From Hyalangium versicolor (GTDB lineage Bacteria > Myxococcota > Myxococcia > Myxococcales > Myxococcaceae), in contig NZ_JAHXBF010000032.1 of assembly GCF_020103695.1 (NCBI RefSeq), positions 55,436 through 119,435 on the forward strand: a stretch of DNA of 64,000 nucleotides, given 5' to 3'. Shown piece by piece: positions 26,801 to 34,299 of this stretch. The position numbers were made by a program, and so were the translations under genes. The notes under the pieces were generated by a model that saw only the letters and a program-made list of their open reading frames with translations, ran no database searches and had not been told where the DNA came from. The first letter of the stretch is position 1. The number at the start of each line of letters is the position of its first letter.

Positions 26801-27168
26801 CGCGAAGGTTGCGCGTGCTGCTGGTGGAGGATGACGAGGAGATCCGAGCGTCAGCCGCCGAGCTGCTGGAGCTCCTCGGGCATGACGTGGTGGAGGTGGG
26901 GAGCGCGGAGGCGGCGCAGGGGGCACTGGCGGCTGGCCCGGTCGATGTGCTGTTCACGGACGTCTCGCTGCCGGGCATCTCGGGACTGGAGCTGGCACGA
27001 GAGGCGGTGAAGAGCAGGCCGGGCCTGAGGATCATCATCGCCTCGGGCCACGGAGCCGCTGTGACGATGGGAGAGGTGGGGCGGATCGATGGGGCAAGGG
27101 TTCTGCCCAAGCCCTATGCGCTGGACCAGCTCCGCAAGGTGCTCGAACAGGTGCTGGACGCGCAGTGA
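23860..27168 (+). CDS. Hybrid sensor histidine kinase, PAS-PAS-GAF-PAS-HK-REC-REC
   Basis: A 1102-residue soluble kinase from ATG 23860. In order it has PAS (about 25-145), PAS (155-275), GAF (285-440), a coiled coil and a third PAS (465-590, ending VARDITDQRQTEEQL). The H-box GGVAHDFNNLL has its His near 593. The ATPase domain (700-815) shows NLAINARDAME, DTGSGM and GTGLGLSM. Two receivers close the protein: LVVEDD with Asp in VFTDVVMP (~884), and LLVEDD with Asp in LFTDVSLP (~1033). Both receivers look competent, so an internal phosphorelay is likely. No transmembrane segment is seen. Inputs are unknown. Confidence 0.95.
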   Translation: MSSSEPENEQAPQSGRESAENRLQERGALLRLAQEAGGVGVFTLDISSQMMTVTPEFCRLFGIELQEVLQVSQIEALVVPDDRDVASTPESRALGRSRLVVEYRIRRPGTGELRWISRRAEFVRDAQGKPVQLIGVVHDTTERRLAEDALREANERIQLALNAGAVVGTWVWEIPKDRFTADERFARSFSITSQEAAQGVPLSLVIGSIHPEDRPRIEALIARMLATGGPYRAEYRVRQLDGAYRWLEANGHCELSAEGKPLRFPGVLLDVHERKKAELRQAALVELGDRLRELGNTSAIAGAAMEIIGRLFGVLRAGYGTVDASQEYVEIERDWRSGSDVIDVSGRHRFADYGVYLENLRRGETVITRDIEKDPTTVMKASNLRELGIRSMLTVPLREQGRLVAVLYLHDSEVRDWSHDEITFVRNVADRIWSASERIKAVEGLRQANAQLAQRVEQRTRERDRIWNFSQDLLLVADFEGRFISVNPAWTQVLGWTEEELVGRTSSWLEEPEGHARTRAEVDRLVGGSRTLRFENSFRHKNGSFRVLSWTAVPASEEGVLYAVARDITDQRQTEEQLRQAQKMEAIGQLTGGVAHDFNNLLQVVSGNLQLLQRDVAGNERAMRRVRTAASAVDRGAKLAAQLLAFSRRQPLEPLVLNLGRLVRGMDELLRRTLGEDIEVETVSSGGLWNTLVDPNQLENVILNLAINARDAMEGAGKLTIEVSNAMLDDHYAQLNPDVVPGQYVLLAVSDTGSGMTPEVLKRAFEPFFTTKPEGRGTGLGLSMVYGFVRQSGGHVKIYSELGHGTTIKIYMPRSLQAEVEPNEHLTGPIEGGEETILVVEDDAEVRATVVEMLGELGYRVLKAVDGQGALAIIQSGVPVDLVFTDVVMPGPVRSTELARQAKALLPDVEVLFTSGYTENAIVHGGRLDPGVHLLSKPHRREDLARKVRHLLNNREQRLATREAAARARAQPDRAPGAGGARRLRVLLVEDDEEIRASAAELLELLGHDVVEVGSAEAAQGALAAGPVDVLFTDVSLPGISGLELAREAVKSRPGLRIIIASGHGAAVTMGEVGRIDGARVLPKPYALDQLRKVLEQVLDAQ

Positions 27169-27207
27169 ATCCTTGGGTTCTACCCGAGCCTGCCTGCACG
27201 TCGCGGC

Positions 27208-28209
27208 TCACAGCGCCGCGGACTCGGTGAACTCCACGTGAGCACCCGAGGCGCGCGCCCCGAGCGCCTTGCGGAACCACGCGAGCGTCTCCGCGAGCCC
27301 CTGCTCCAAGGAGACCCGGGGCTCCCAGTCCAGGAGCATGCGGGCCCGGGTGATATCCGGTGGGCGCTGCTTCGGCTCGTCCTTGGGTAGCGGCTGGAAG
27401 AGGATGCGCCCGCCACCACCGGCTGTGGTGCGGACTGCTTCCGCGAACTCGAAAATGGTCAGCTCCCGAGGGTTGCCGATGTTCACCGGCAGGGTGACGT
27501 TGGACAGGGCCAGCCGCACCAGCCCGTCGATGAGGTCGCTCACGTAGCAGAACGAGCGCTTCTGCGAGCCATCGCCGAACACGGTGAAGTCCTCGCCCTG
27601 CAGCGCCTGGCCCACGAAGACAGGCACCACGCGCTCGTCATCCAGCCGCATTCTCGGCCCATAGGTATTGAAGATGCGAGCCATCCGGGTCCGCACGCCA
27701 TGGACGCGGTGGTACGCCATGACGAGGGTCTCGCCATAGCGCCTGGCCTCGTCGCACACCGAGCGTGGCCCGATGGGGTTCACGTTGCCCCAGGAGCCCT
27801 CCTGCTGTGGGGGCATGAGCGGATCCCCATGGATCTCCGACGTGGAGGCCTGGAGGAACACGGCGCCCTTCTCCCGTGCCAGCCGCAGGCCATTCTCCGT
27901 GCCAATCGAGCCCACCCGCAGCGTCTCGATGGGCAATTGAGCGTAGTCGCTGGGAGAGGCCGGCGAGGTCATGTTGAAGACGTAGTGCACCGGGCCTCCG
28001 ATGCGGATGGGCTCGGTGATGTCGTGCCGCACGGACATGAAGCTCCCGAGCAACGACAGCTCGGCCACGTTGCGGGGAGTCCCCGTGAGGAAGTTGTCCA
28101 GGCTGACGACTTCCTCCGCGCCGTCCCGCAACAGCCGCTCGCACAGGTGGGAGCCGAGGAAGCCAGCGCCGCCGAGAACCACGACCCTCTTGCCCTGGAA
28201 GTTGCTCAT
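27208..28209 (-). CDS. UXS-like NAD-dependent sugar epimerase/decarboxylase, atypical active site
   Basis: A 333-residue extended-SDR protein from ATG 28209 (MSNFQGKRVVVLGG). The Rossmann motif GGAGFLGSHLCERLL, DNFLTGTPRNV and the RMARIFNTYGPRM segment place it among UDP-glucuronate decarboxylase-like (UXS) enzymes that make UDP-xylose. The catalytic Tyr-x-x-x-Lys position reads SVCDEARRYGE; in UXS it is typically SCYDEGKR. So the Tyr is Cys and the Lys is Arg. I checked the codon: it is TGC. The protein may therefore lack normal catalysis. The STSEIHGDP motif (Thr/Ser before Glu) is kept. Confidence 0.85.
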   Translation of the reverse strand: MSNFQGKRVVVLGGAGFLGSHLCERLLRDGAEEVVSLDNFLTGTPRNVAELSLLGSFMSVRHDITEPIRIGGPVHYVFNMTSPASPSDYAQLPIETLRVGSIGTENGLRLAREKGAVFLQASTSEIHGDPLMPPQQEGSWGNVNPIGPRSVCDEARRYGETLVMAYHRVHGVRTRMARIFNTYGPRMRLDDERVVPVFVGQALQGEDFTVFGDGSQKRSFCYVSDLIDGLVRLALSNVTLPVNIGNPRELTIFEFAEAVRTTAGGGGRILFQPLPKDEPKQRPPDITRARMLLDWEPRVSLEQGLAETLAWFRKALGARASGAHVEFTESAAL

Positions 28210-28433
28210 GCACACAACTTCAGGCGTCACCCGCGGAGCGAGAAGCGGCCTGGGACCTCCGTACGAGGCCACTTTCCGTTCGCGGACTGCGGCGAGGCAG
28301 CCCTGTCATCCAGTTGTCGGAGACGTGGTTCTTCCGGGCATGTTGGCGCGGGAGCGCCGTGCGGAGAGGACGCCGGTTGAAGACCGGTGTCCCCCGGGGC
28401 ATTCTCGCGAGCCCTTTGTGTTTGGAGCCCCGC

Positions 28434-29567
28434 GTGTCGACGCCCCTGATGACCGAAGACGAAGTCGAGAACCTCTCGCAGGCCACCGCCGACGCGCTCG
28501 CGAAGGTCGACTACGACATCACCCGCTGGAGGGAAGCGGGGGCCGTCAGCCCGGGAGTGGTGGCCCTGCTCTACGCTTGGTTCTCCAACGAGGTGTACCG
28601 CAATGGGGTCTCGGGCTGGGTGAGCAATGGCTACACGAAGCACGGAGAGCACCGGGTGCTCGCGGCGCTCACCCGCATGCACGCCGAGTTGGATCCCGAC
28701 ATGGCGTCGGTGCTGCTGGAGACCTTCCACGCGGTCGAGCGCTGCAACGGAGAGCCCGGTGCCCTCCCGCGTCACCTCGACGCGCTGCTCTGGGAACGCC
28801 CGATGAAGCGGGTCCGGTTCGGGCTGTCGGTGGCGGCCCGCTGGGATGCCGAGTCCGATCCGTTCACCCTCACGCCCCAATGGGATCCTCCACGCTCGGT
28901 GCTGGCTCCCACGGAAGGCCCGGTGCGCTACCCGAGCGTGGCCGTCGGCCTCACCCCGCGAGGCGAGCAGCTCGACGTGCGGATGGAGGACTTCGACTCC
29001 TTCGACTTCCTGAGCGTCATGGGAGTCGTCACGCGCGGGCTATGGCGAGCCGGAGCCTCGGACGAGGAGCTGGCTCGCTTTCTCGATGAGGCCAAGGACG
29101 AACGCAAGCGCCTGGGCGAGGTCTGCGCACGCTGGATCTCCTTCGACGGGGACGGTGGCGACGCAGCGCGGCTGCAGCGTATCCACGATACGTTGCACCC
29201 GCCCGACCCGCTGCTCGCCTGGTTCCCCGAGGTGAAGGAGTGGCACGGCCTCTTCTGCCTGCCCAAGGACTTCGTCGACCGGATCCGGCAGAGAATGAAG
29301 GATACGAGCTACGATGAGCTGGAGCAGCCCGCGGCCGGGTTGCTGGATGCGCTCCGGTCCTCGCTCCGCTGGGACCCGGACGCCATCGGTGTACTCCAGG
29401 GAGCCAGTCTCTCACCCTCCGATGGCGACGTCTTCGAGATGCTGCTCCAAGCATCTTTGACAGGCCATCGGATGATCATCTTTGGCCTGAGCGACGCCGC
29501 GAGGCAGGCGTTCCAGGTTCATGCCTCGCGGTTCCAGCAGGTGGTGTACGTGCCCTCCCTGGCCTGA
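28434..29567 (+). CDS. Uncharacterised protein, possible N-terminal DUF4375-like domain
   Basis: A 377-residue soluble protein. GTG 28434 follows GGAG by a usual distance and is preferred to ATG 28449. The segment WFSNEVYRNGVSGWVSNGY followed by HRVLAALTRM loosely resembles the DMP19/DUF4375 layout, where a Val/Asn-rich motif precedes a helical repeat. The remainder (a WDPPRSVLAPTEG region, then charged helices) is not recognised. Downstream, the gene ends 24 bases from a convergent lipoprotein gene. No signal peptide or membrane helix. Function unknown. Confidence 0.6.
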   Translation: MSTPLMTEDEVENLSQATADALAKVDYDITRWREAGAVSPGVVALLYAWFSNEVYRNGVSGWVSNGYTKHGEHRVLAALTRMHAELDPDMASVLLETFHAVERCNGEPGALPRHLDALLWERPMKRVRFGLSVAARWDAESDPFTLTPQWDPPRSVLAPTEGPVRYPSVAVGLTPRGEQLDVRMEDFDSFDFLSVMGVVTRGLWRAGASDEELARFLDEAKDERKRLGEVCARWISFDGDGGDAARLQRIHDTLHPPDPLLAWFPEVKEWHGLFCLPKDFVDRIRQRMKDTSYDELEQPAAGLLDALRSSLRWDPDAIGVLQGASLSPSDGDVFEMLLQASLTGHRMIIFGLSDAARQAFQVHASRFQQVVYVPSLA

Positions 29568-29590
29568 GCCTCTGGCTCGCAGCCTCGCCG

Positions 29591-31003
29591 TCACTCGGTG
29601 ACGGTGAACCGCACAGGGATCGTCTGGGGAACGTAGTTGCGGCCCACCAGCGTGACGGTCGCCTCGTACGTTCCAGGGGGCACCTTGCCCTGGACGATGA
29701 CGTGGAAGCGGCTGACCGTTCCCGCCTTCACCCAGACGGGGTAGGCCTCGGGGCATGTCGAGAACAGGCACACGATCGCCTCCCCGATGGCGATGAAGGG
29801 CGACAGGGGCGCGAGCCCGATGGCCAGGAACGGAGCAATGATCCCGGAGTCTTCCACCGTCGCCCAGAGCTGCCCGAGGTAGGTCGGCGCGTCATCCAGC
29901 GCGACACTGACCGCCTCCTTGCCGCTGCCAGTGACCTGGAGCGCGGAGAGCACCGCATCGCCCTTCAGCCCCTTCTCCCGGTACACCACGGGGATCAGCG
30001 TGCGCTGACTCTGCTTCACCGTGACGTCCTTCGTATCGAAGGCAAGCTCCAACTCGGGCTGGATGAGCATGCTCTCGTCCTGCATCACCGCCTGCGTGAG
30101 CTGGAACGAGCCCTCGCTGTTCGCGCTGCCGGGACGGAGCGTCATCTCGCCCTGGCGGCCCGTGATCATGCTGGGCTGCGCCGAGAGCGCCTGCAGGTCC
30201 GTCGAGGTGAAGGCTCCGGTCTGTACTTCCCCGCCGAGCGCGAACGAGGGGCTGTGGACGGTGCTCGACGCCACCTGGATGCGCGAGTCCGAGTCCCAGT
30301 ACATCTTCGTCGCGGAGGCGAGGGAGACGCTCCCGGTGAGTGGGGTGGAGCCCGTGCTGGTCACGAATACGCCGCGGGTGAAGCCGGTGAGCGTCACGTT
30401 GCTGGCATGGATGAGCACGCCATCGGAGTAGGACAGGGAGGCTTGCGCATCGCTCCAGTCCGAGGGGAGCGTGATGGACGGGTCGAGACCGGTCATCCTG
30501 TCCTCGGTCGTGAGCTCGACCACGGGAGACGTGCTCCCGCTCGGTGCCTGCGTGCTCGCCTTGGCGGAGGCGACGTCGACGGTTCCCAAGGTGCCGGAGG
30601 AGATCTCGATTCGAGCTCCCTCCAGCACGAGGAACCCCACCTCCGTGCCCACCTGGGCATCGGCGAAGTAGATGCAGCGCGGGTTCTTCGGGAGGAGGGG
30701 CGCGGGCACCAGCGTGCCCGGAGCGCTCACCTGCGCCTGTCCACCCGTGGCCGTGAGGTAGAGCGACGGGCCGGTGATGCTGACGGAGGTGGTGACACCG
30801 GTGGGCTTGTCCCTGACCGCCTGCCTCCAGCGCGACTCGAGCGAGTCGAGGGACTCTCCCTGCCTGCGGCTCTCGTTGTTGTCCTGCGGAGTCTCGGGGG
30901 GAGGGGGCGCATCGCCGTCACTGCCTCCTCCGCCACATCCGGCCTGAACAGCCAGGAAGACTGCGGCGAATGCCGCCGACAGGAACTTGCTCGAAAATCG
31001 CAC
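29591..31003 (-). CDS. Lipoprotein of unknown function
   Basis: A 470-residue lipoprotein beginning at GTG 31003, directly after GGAGGT; the frame remains open far upstream but that part overlaps other genes. The signal peptide MRFSSKFLSAAFAAVFLAVQAGC ends in a lipobox followed by a GGGGSDGD linker. The mature part is beta-rich with few charged patches. It includes CIYFADAQVGTEVGFL and ends in a fibronectin/Ig-like beta-sandwich (PGTYEATVTLVGRNYVPQTIPV). A hydrophobic stretch (APFLAIGLAPLSPFIAIGEAIVCLF) is present near residue 400. I do not recognise the family. A GC-rich stem CCGTCAC/GTGACGG spans the stop codon. Confidence 0.72.
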   Translation of the reverse strand: MRFSSKFLSAAFAAVFLAVQAGCGGGGSDGDAPPPPETPQDNNESRRQGESLDSLESRWRQAVRDKPTGVTTSVSITGPSLYLTATGGQAQVSAPGTLVPAPLLPKNPRCIYFADAQVGTEVGFLVLEGARIEISSGTLGTVDVASAKASTQAPSGSTSPVVELTTEDRMTGLDPSITLPSDWSDAQASLSYSDGVLIHASNVTLTGFTRGVFVTSTGSTPLTGSVSLASATKMYWDSDSRIQVASSTVHSPSFALGGEVQTGAFTSTDLQALSAQPSMITGRQGEMTLRPGSANSEGSFQLTQAVMQDESMLIQPELELAFDTKDVTVKQSQRTLIPVVYREKGLKGDAVLSALQVTGSGKEAVSVALDDAPTYLGQLWATVEDSGIIAPFLAIGLAPLSPFIAIGEAIVCLFSTCPEAYPVWVKAGTVSRFHVIVQGKVPPGTYEATVTLVGRNYVPQTIPVRFTVTE

Positions 31004-31189
31004 GGTACCTCCGAGACGAGGGGGAGTGCTTCCTCGCCTTCTTGTCCGGAGGAGGACCTCGTGGATCTCGGGCGGGCGGTTCCGGGCTCGATGGTGTGCG
31101 CAGTGGTGCGTGCCAGTGCCACCTGGGGCCGCGCTGGCGTGCCATTCCTCCTGTAGACGCAGCTTCCGTGCCGTCCTTGAATCGCGGCC

Positions 31190-32560
31190 ATGGTGCGCAA
31201 GCTGGGCGAGCAGCTGGTTTCGGATGGGGTCCTGACGCCAGAGCTGCTGGCCCGGGCGCTTGAGCGGCAGAAGGCGACGGGGCAGAAGCTCGGGGAGTGT
31301 CTGGTGCGGCTCGGGTTGGATGAGACGCCCGTGCTCCGCGTGCTCGCCCAGGAGTTCAAGACGCGCTTCGTGTCGACGGCGAAGCTGGCGCAGGTCCGGA
31401 TCGAACCCGAGCTGATCGAGCGGGTGCCCGTGCGGCTCGCGGAGGGTTTCGACTTCGTGCCGCTGCGCGTCGATGAGTCGGGAGTCCTCTACATCGCCAT
31501 CTCCGAGCCGCAGCGGCAGCGGGCCATCGAGGAGATCTGCCGCACCGTGGGCGTGGAGCGGGTGCTGCCCTTCGTGGCGGTGCGGCGATCGATTCGCGCG
31601 GCGATCCGCAAGCACTACTACGCGGATCCCCAGGCCTTCGAGCACATGCCGGACGACGATGCGTGCCCCCACTGTGGCGCGCCGATCCAGGCCGGAGACT
31701 TCCAGTGCGATCGTTGCGAGCTGCTCCTCGTTCGCAGCCCGGAGGATTTGCCTCCGCGGGACAACGTCTCCCTGGTGCGATCGCTGTTGTCGATCCCCGA
31801 TCGCCAGCTGGCGCGTGAGGTGCCCTCGCCTCCACACCACGAGAAGACCCGTGTCGCCTCGTATTCGCTCGATGCGGTGGTTGCCGCGCAGATCCCGACC
31901 ATCGCCGCGGGCCTGGACATCGCGGAGAAGGCGCTCAATCCGTTCGAGGCCTACATCCTCTCGTTCGTGGATGGGCGGACTTCCCTGGCAGACATCGCTC
32001 GTATCACCGCCCTGAGCGAGGTGGAACTGCACGCCATCTTCGAGTCGCTGAGCGAGCGCGGCATCACCCGGGTCACGAGCCCCAAACCCCCTTCCGCCAG
32101 GCGCAGCCCGCCCGCTCCGGAGAAGGGCAGTGCTCCTGCTCCGGCGCCCGCACCGGCTCAGGCCAAGAAGGCCGCCCCTGCTCGCGCGCAGGGGCAGCCG
32201 CCACCGCCTGCCAAGGAAGAGCGTCAGCCGGCCGCCGAGCCGCGGCCCGCGGACCGGAACGAAGATGTGACGCAAGGTGTGCTCCAGCTCGTCGTGCTGC
32301 TGGAGCGGAGCGGCAAGATCGATGAGGCCGTCGAAGTGCTCGATCGAGGCATCTCCCAGCTGCCCAAGCCCGCGCCGCTCTACAACCGGCTCGGGATGAT
32401 CCTCCTGAACCAGCGGCGGGACTACGCCAAGGCCATGGAGCTCTTCCAGAAGGCGGCGGATCTCGACCCGGACAACACGACCTACATGATGAACCTCTAC
32501 ACCGTGCTCAGCCTCAAGGCCGATGCAACCAACCCCGGGAAGCGGAAAGCAAAGCGGTGA
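31190..32560 (+). CDS. MshEN (GspE N-terminal-like) domain protein with Zn-ribbon and TPR
   Basis: A 456-residue soluble protein from ATG 31190. The N-terminal ~140 residues are a GspE/MshE N-terminal domain: RKLGEQLVSDGVLTPELLARAL followed by ATGQKLGECLVRLG. This repeated LGxxL pattern is the c-di-GMP-binding MshEN motif. A zinc ribbon follows (CPHCGAP ... CDRCELL). Then a helical DUF4388-like part, a Pro/Ala linker and one or two TPRs near the C-terminus (KAMELFQKAADLDPDNTTY). There is no ATPase domain, so it is not a secretion motor. It could be a c-di-GMP effector; an HD-GYP phosphodiesterase is encoded at 58.1 kb. Confidence 0.85.
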   Translation: MVRKLGEQLVSDGVLTPELLARALERQKATGQKLGECLVRLGLDETPVLRVLAQEFKTRFVSTAKLAQVRIEPELIERVPVRLAEGFDFVPLRVDESGVLYIAISEPQRQRAIEEICRTVGVERVLPFVAVRRSIRAAIRKHYYADPQAFEHMPDDDACPHCGAPIQAGDFQCDRCELLLVRSPEDLPPRDNVSLVRSLLSIPDRQLAREVPSPPHHEKTRVASYSLDAVVAAQIPTIAAGLDIAEKALNPFEAYILSFVDGRTSLADIARITALSEVELHAIFESLSERGITRVTSPKPPSARRSPPAPEKGSAPAPAPAPAQAKKAAPARAQGQPPPPAKEERQPAAEPRPADRNEDVTQGVLQLVVLLERSGKIDEAVEVLDRGISQLPKPAPLYNRLGMILLNQRRDYAKAMELFQKAADLDPDNTTYMMNLYTVLSLKADATNPGKRKAKR

Positions 32561-32587
32561 GGCGGACGCCGGGATAATAAGGGCGCC

Positions 32588-33364
32588 ATGCGAACCCTCA
32601 TCCTGGTTGCCTGTCTCTCCCTGGCTGGATGTGCCCACGCTCCGGCCTCGGATTCCTCCACTGCGGCCCCTGGCCTCTCGGCCGCCGCCGCCCAAGCCAT
32701 CGTCGATGCTCCCGACCGCACCGAAGCGGACCGGGCCCTTGACGCGGGCCGTCATCCCGCGGCGCTTCTCGAGTTCGTGGGCGCCGGTCCCGGCATGAAG
32801 GTGGCCGAGCTGATGGCCGGTGGCGGATACACGACCGAATTGCTGGCCCGCGCCGTGGGGCCCACGGGCACGGTCTACGGTCAGAACCCCAAGCTCGTTC
32901 TCGAGAAGTTCGCCGAGAAGCCCTGGAGCGAGCGGCTGGCGCGCCCGGTGAACGCCAAGGTAGTGCGTTCCGATCGCGAGTTCGAGGAGCCGCTGCCGCC
33001 CGAGGTGACGGACCTGGACGCGGTGGTGAGCAACATCATCTATCACGACACCGTGTGGCTGAACGCGGACCGCGCGAAGATGAACGCGGCCATCTTCCGG
33101 GCGCTCAAGCCGGGTGGCGTGTACGTGGTCATCGACTCCAGCGCGAAGCCCGGCTCGGGCGTGAGCGATGCCCAGACGCTGCACCGCATCGACGAGCAGA
33201 CCGTCAAGGACGAGGTGCTCGCCGCGGGCTTCCAGCTCGCCGGGCAGAGCGACGTGTGGCGCAATCCGCAGGACACGCGCGACTGGAACTCCAGCCCGAT
33301 GGCCGCGGGCGAGCGCCGCGGCACCAGCGACCGGTTCGCGCTGAAGTTCGTCAAGCCGCGCTGA
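32588..33364 (+). CDS. Lipoprotein SAM-dependent methyltransferase-like protein (COG4798 type)
   Basis: A 258-residue protein from ATG 32588, 28 bases after the preceding gene. The N-terminus (MRTLILVACLSLAGCAHAP) is a lipoprotein signal with lipobox LAGC. The body is a class I methyltransferase: VAELMAGGGYTTELLA is motif I, VVSNIIYHDTVW is motif II/III and FRALKPGGVYVVID is motif post-III. Such predicted periplasmic methyltransferases are known in proteobacteria, but their methyl donor and substrate outside the cytoplasm are unclear. The conserved NPK and HRIDEQTVKDEV region belongs to this subgroup. Confidence 0.82.
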   Translation: MRTLILVACLSLAGCAHAPASDSSTAAPGLSAAAAQAIVDAPDRTEADRALDAGRHPAALLEFVGAGPGMKVAELMAGGGYTTELLARAVGPTGTVYGQNPKLVLEKFAEKPWSERLARPVNAKVVRSDREFEEPLPPEVTDLDAVVSNIIYHDTVWLNADRAKMNAAIFRALKPGGVYVVIDSSAKPGSGVSDAQTLHRIDEQTVKDEVLAAGFQLAGQSDVWRNPQDTRDWNSSPMAAGERRGTSDRFALKFVKPR

Positions 33365-33374
33365 GCGGCTGCTC

Positions 33375-33950
33375 CTACTTCCCGCCCTGCTCCCGGGCCG
33401 TCTTCAGGGCTCGGGTCCACCAGACGAGCTGATCGAGGAATCGCTCGGTGTTGGCCTTGAGCGGCGCGTAGGCATCCGGCTTCCCGCTGGTGATGGCGGA
33501 GTACACGTCGGTGGGAATGTGAAGGGCGGGGCGGATGGGCGCCATCTCCAGCTCGATGGCGACCAGCCGCAGTTGCTCGATGGCGCGAGCACCGCCGACG
33601 CCGCCATAGCCGATGAACCCGACCGGCTTCCGGTTCCACTCCGGGTAGATGTGGTCCAGCGCGTTCTTGAGGACGGCCGAGTACCCGTGGTTGTACTCGG
33701 GCGAGACCATGATGTAGCCGTCCGCCTCGGTGATCTTCCTGGCCCACTGGGCGACAACCTCGTTCGGGTACTTGCCCTGCATGCGCGCTGGAGCCATGGA
33801 CTCGGCGAAGAAGGGCATCGGATAGTCCCGGAGGTCGAGCAGTTCGACGTCGAGTCCCTCGCGCTTGCGGGCCTCCTCGGCGATCCACTGCGCGGGTTTC
33901 TCGGCGAAGCGGTTCGGGCGGACGCTGCCGATGATGACCTGGATTTTCAT
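33375..33950 (-). CDS. NADPH-dependent FMN reductase (flavodoxin-like)
   Basis: A 191-residue flavodoxin-fold oxidoreductase from ATG 33950. MKIQVIIGSVRPNRFAEKPA is the phosphate-binding loop that holds FMN; SPEYNHGYSAVLKNALDH is the family signature near the isoalloxazine ring. These are typical of SsuE/YieF/azoreductase-like enzymes that reduce FMN or quinones with NADPH. Downstream of the convergent methyltransferase by 10 bases. Substrate unknown. Confidence 0.92.
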   Translation of the reverse strand: MKIQVIIGSVRPNRFAEKPAQWIAEEARKREGLDVELLDLRDYPMPFFAESMAPARMQGKYPNEVVAQWARKITEADGYIMVSPEYNHGYSAVLKNALDHIYPEWNRKPVGFIGYGGVGGARAIEQLRLVAIELEMAPIRPALHIPTDVYSAITSGKPDAYAPLKANTERFLDQLVWWTRALKTAREQGGK

Positions 33951-34004
33951 GGGGGGATCCTCGCACAGGACGAGGGCCCTGGTGAGGCCACTGACGACGC
34001 GGGT

Positions 34005-34299
34005 TCAGCTCCTTAGGGACACGAACTCCTCTGCTCGGCGCGTGGTGGTGGCCACGAGGATCTCCTCTCCGACGCGGAAGAAGTCATCCGGGCCCTTCCA
34101 GTCATCGCTGAGGACGGGGATGCCACACGCGGCGGCCTCGAAGAGGCGCCCGGAGGGGCAGTAGCCCAGCTCCGCCATGGGGCCTCGCGTCACCTCGGTG
34201 GCCTTGGTCGACGAGCGCGGAGATGAGTCCGCGCCAGAGCGTGGCGTGGTCGTTGCCCCAGGAGGAGCTGACCGTGAGCCCGAAGATGACGAACTTCAT
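34005..34299 (-). pseudogene. Glycosyltransferase remnant with internal deletion and frameshift
   Basis: The ATG at 34299 overlaps the stop of the HD gene (ATGA). It encodes MKFVIFGLTVSSSWGNDHATLWRGLISALVDQGHRG, the start of a GT-B type glycosyltransferase. After about 36 codons the frame is lost near 34190. The next frame (34193-34005) encodes a family C-terminus: MAELGYCPSGRLFEAAACGIPVLSD and WKGPDDFF...ILVATTTRRAEEF. Roughly 250 codons of the middle are missing. An intact relative (38397-39536) aligns with FEALACGIPLVS. So this is a decayed gene. Confidence 0.7.

Noticed and set aside
31004..33184. Long upstream extension of the lipoprotein ORF at 29591-31003
   Set aside because: The 727-codon extension runs antisense to the MshEN and methyltransferase genes. 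The GTG at 31003 has an ideal ribosome site and begins a proper signal peptide.
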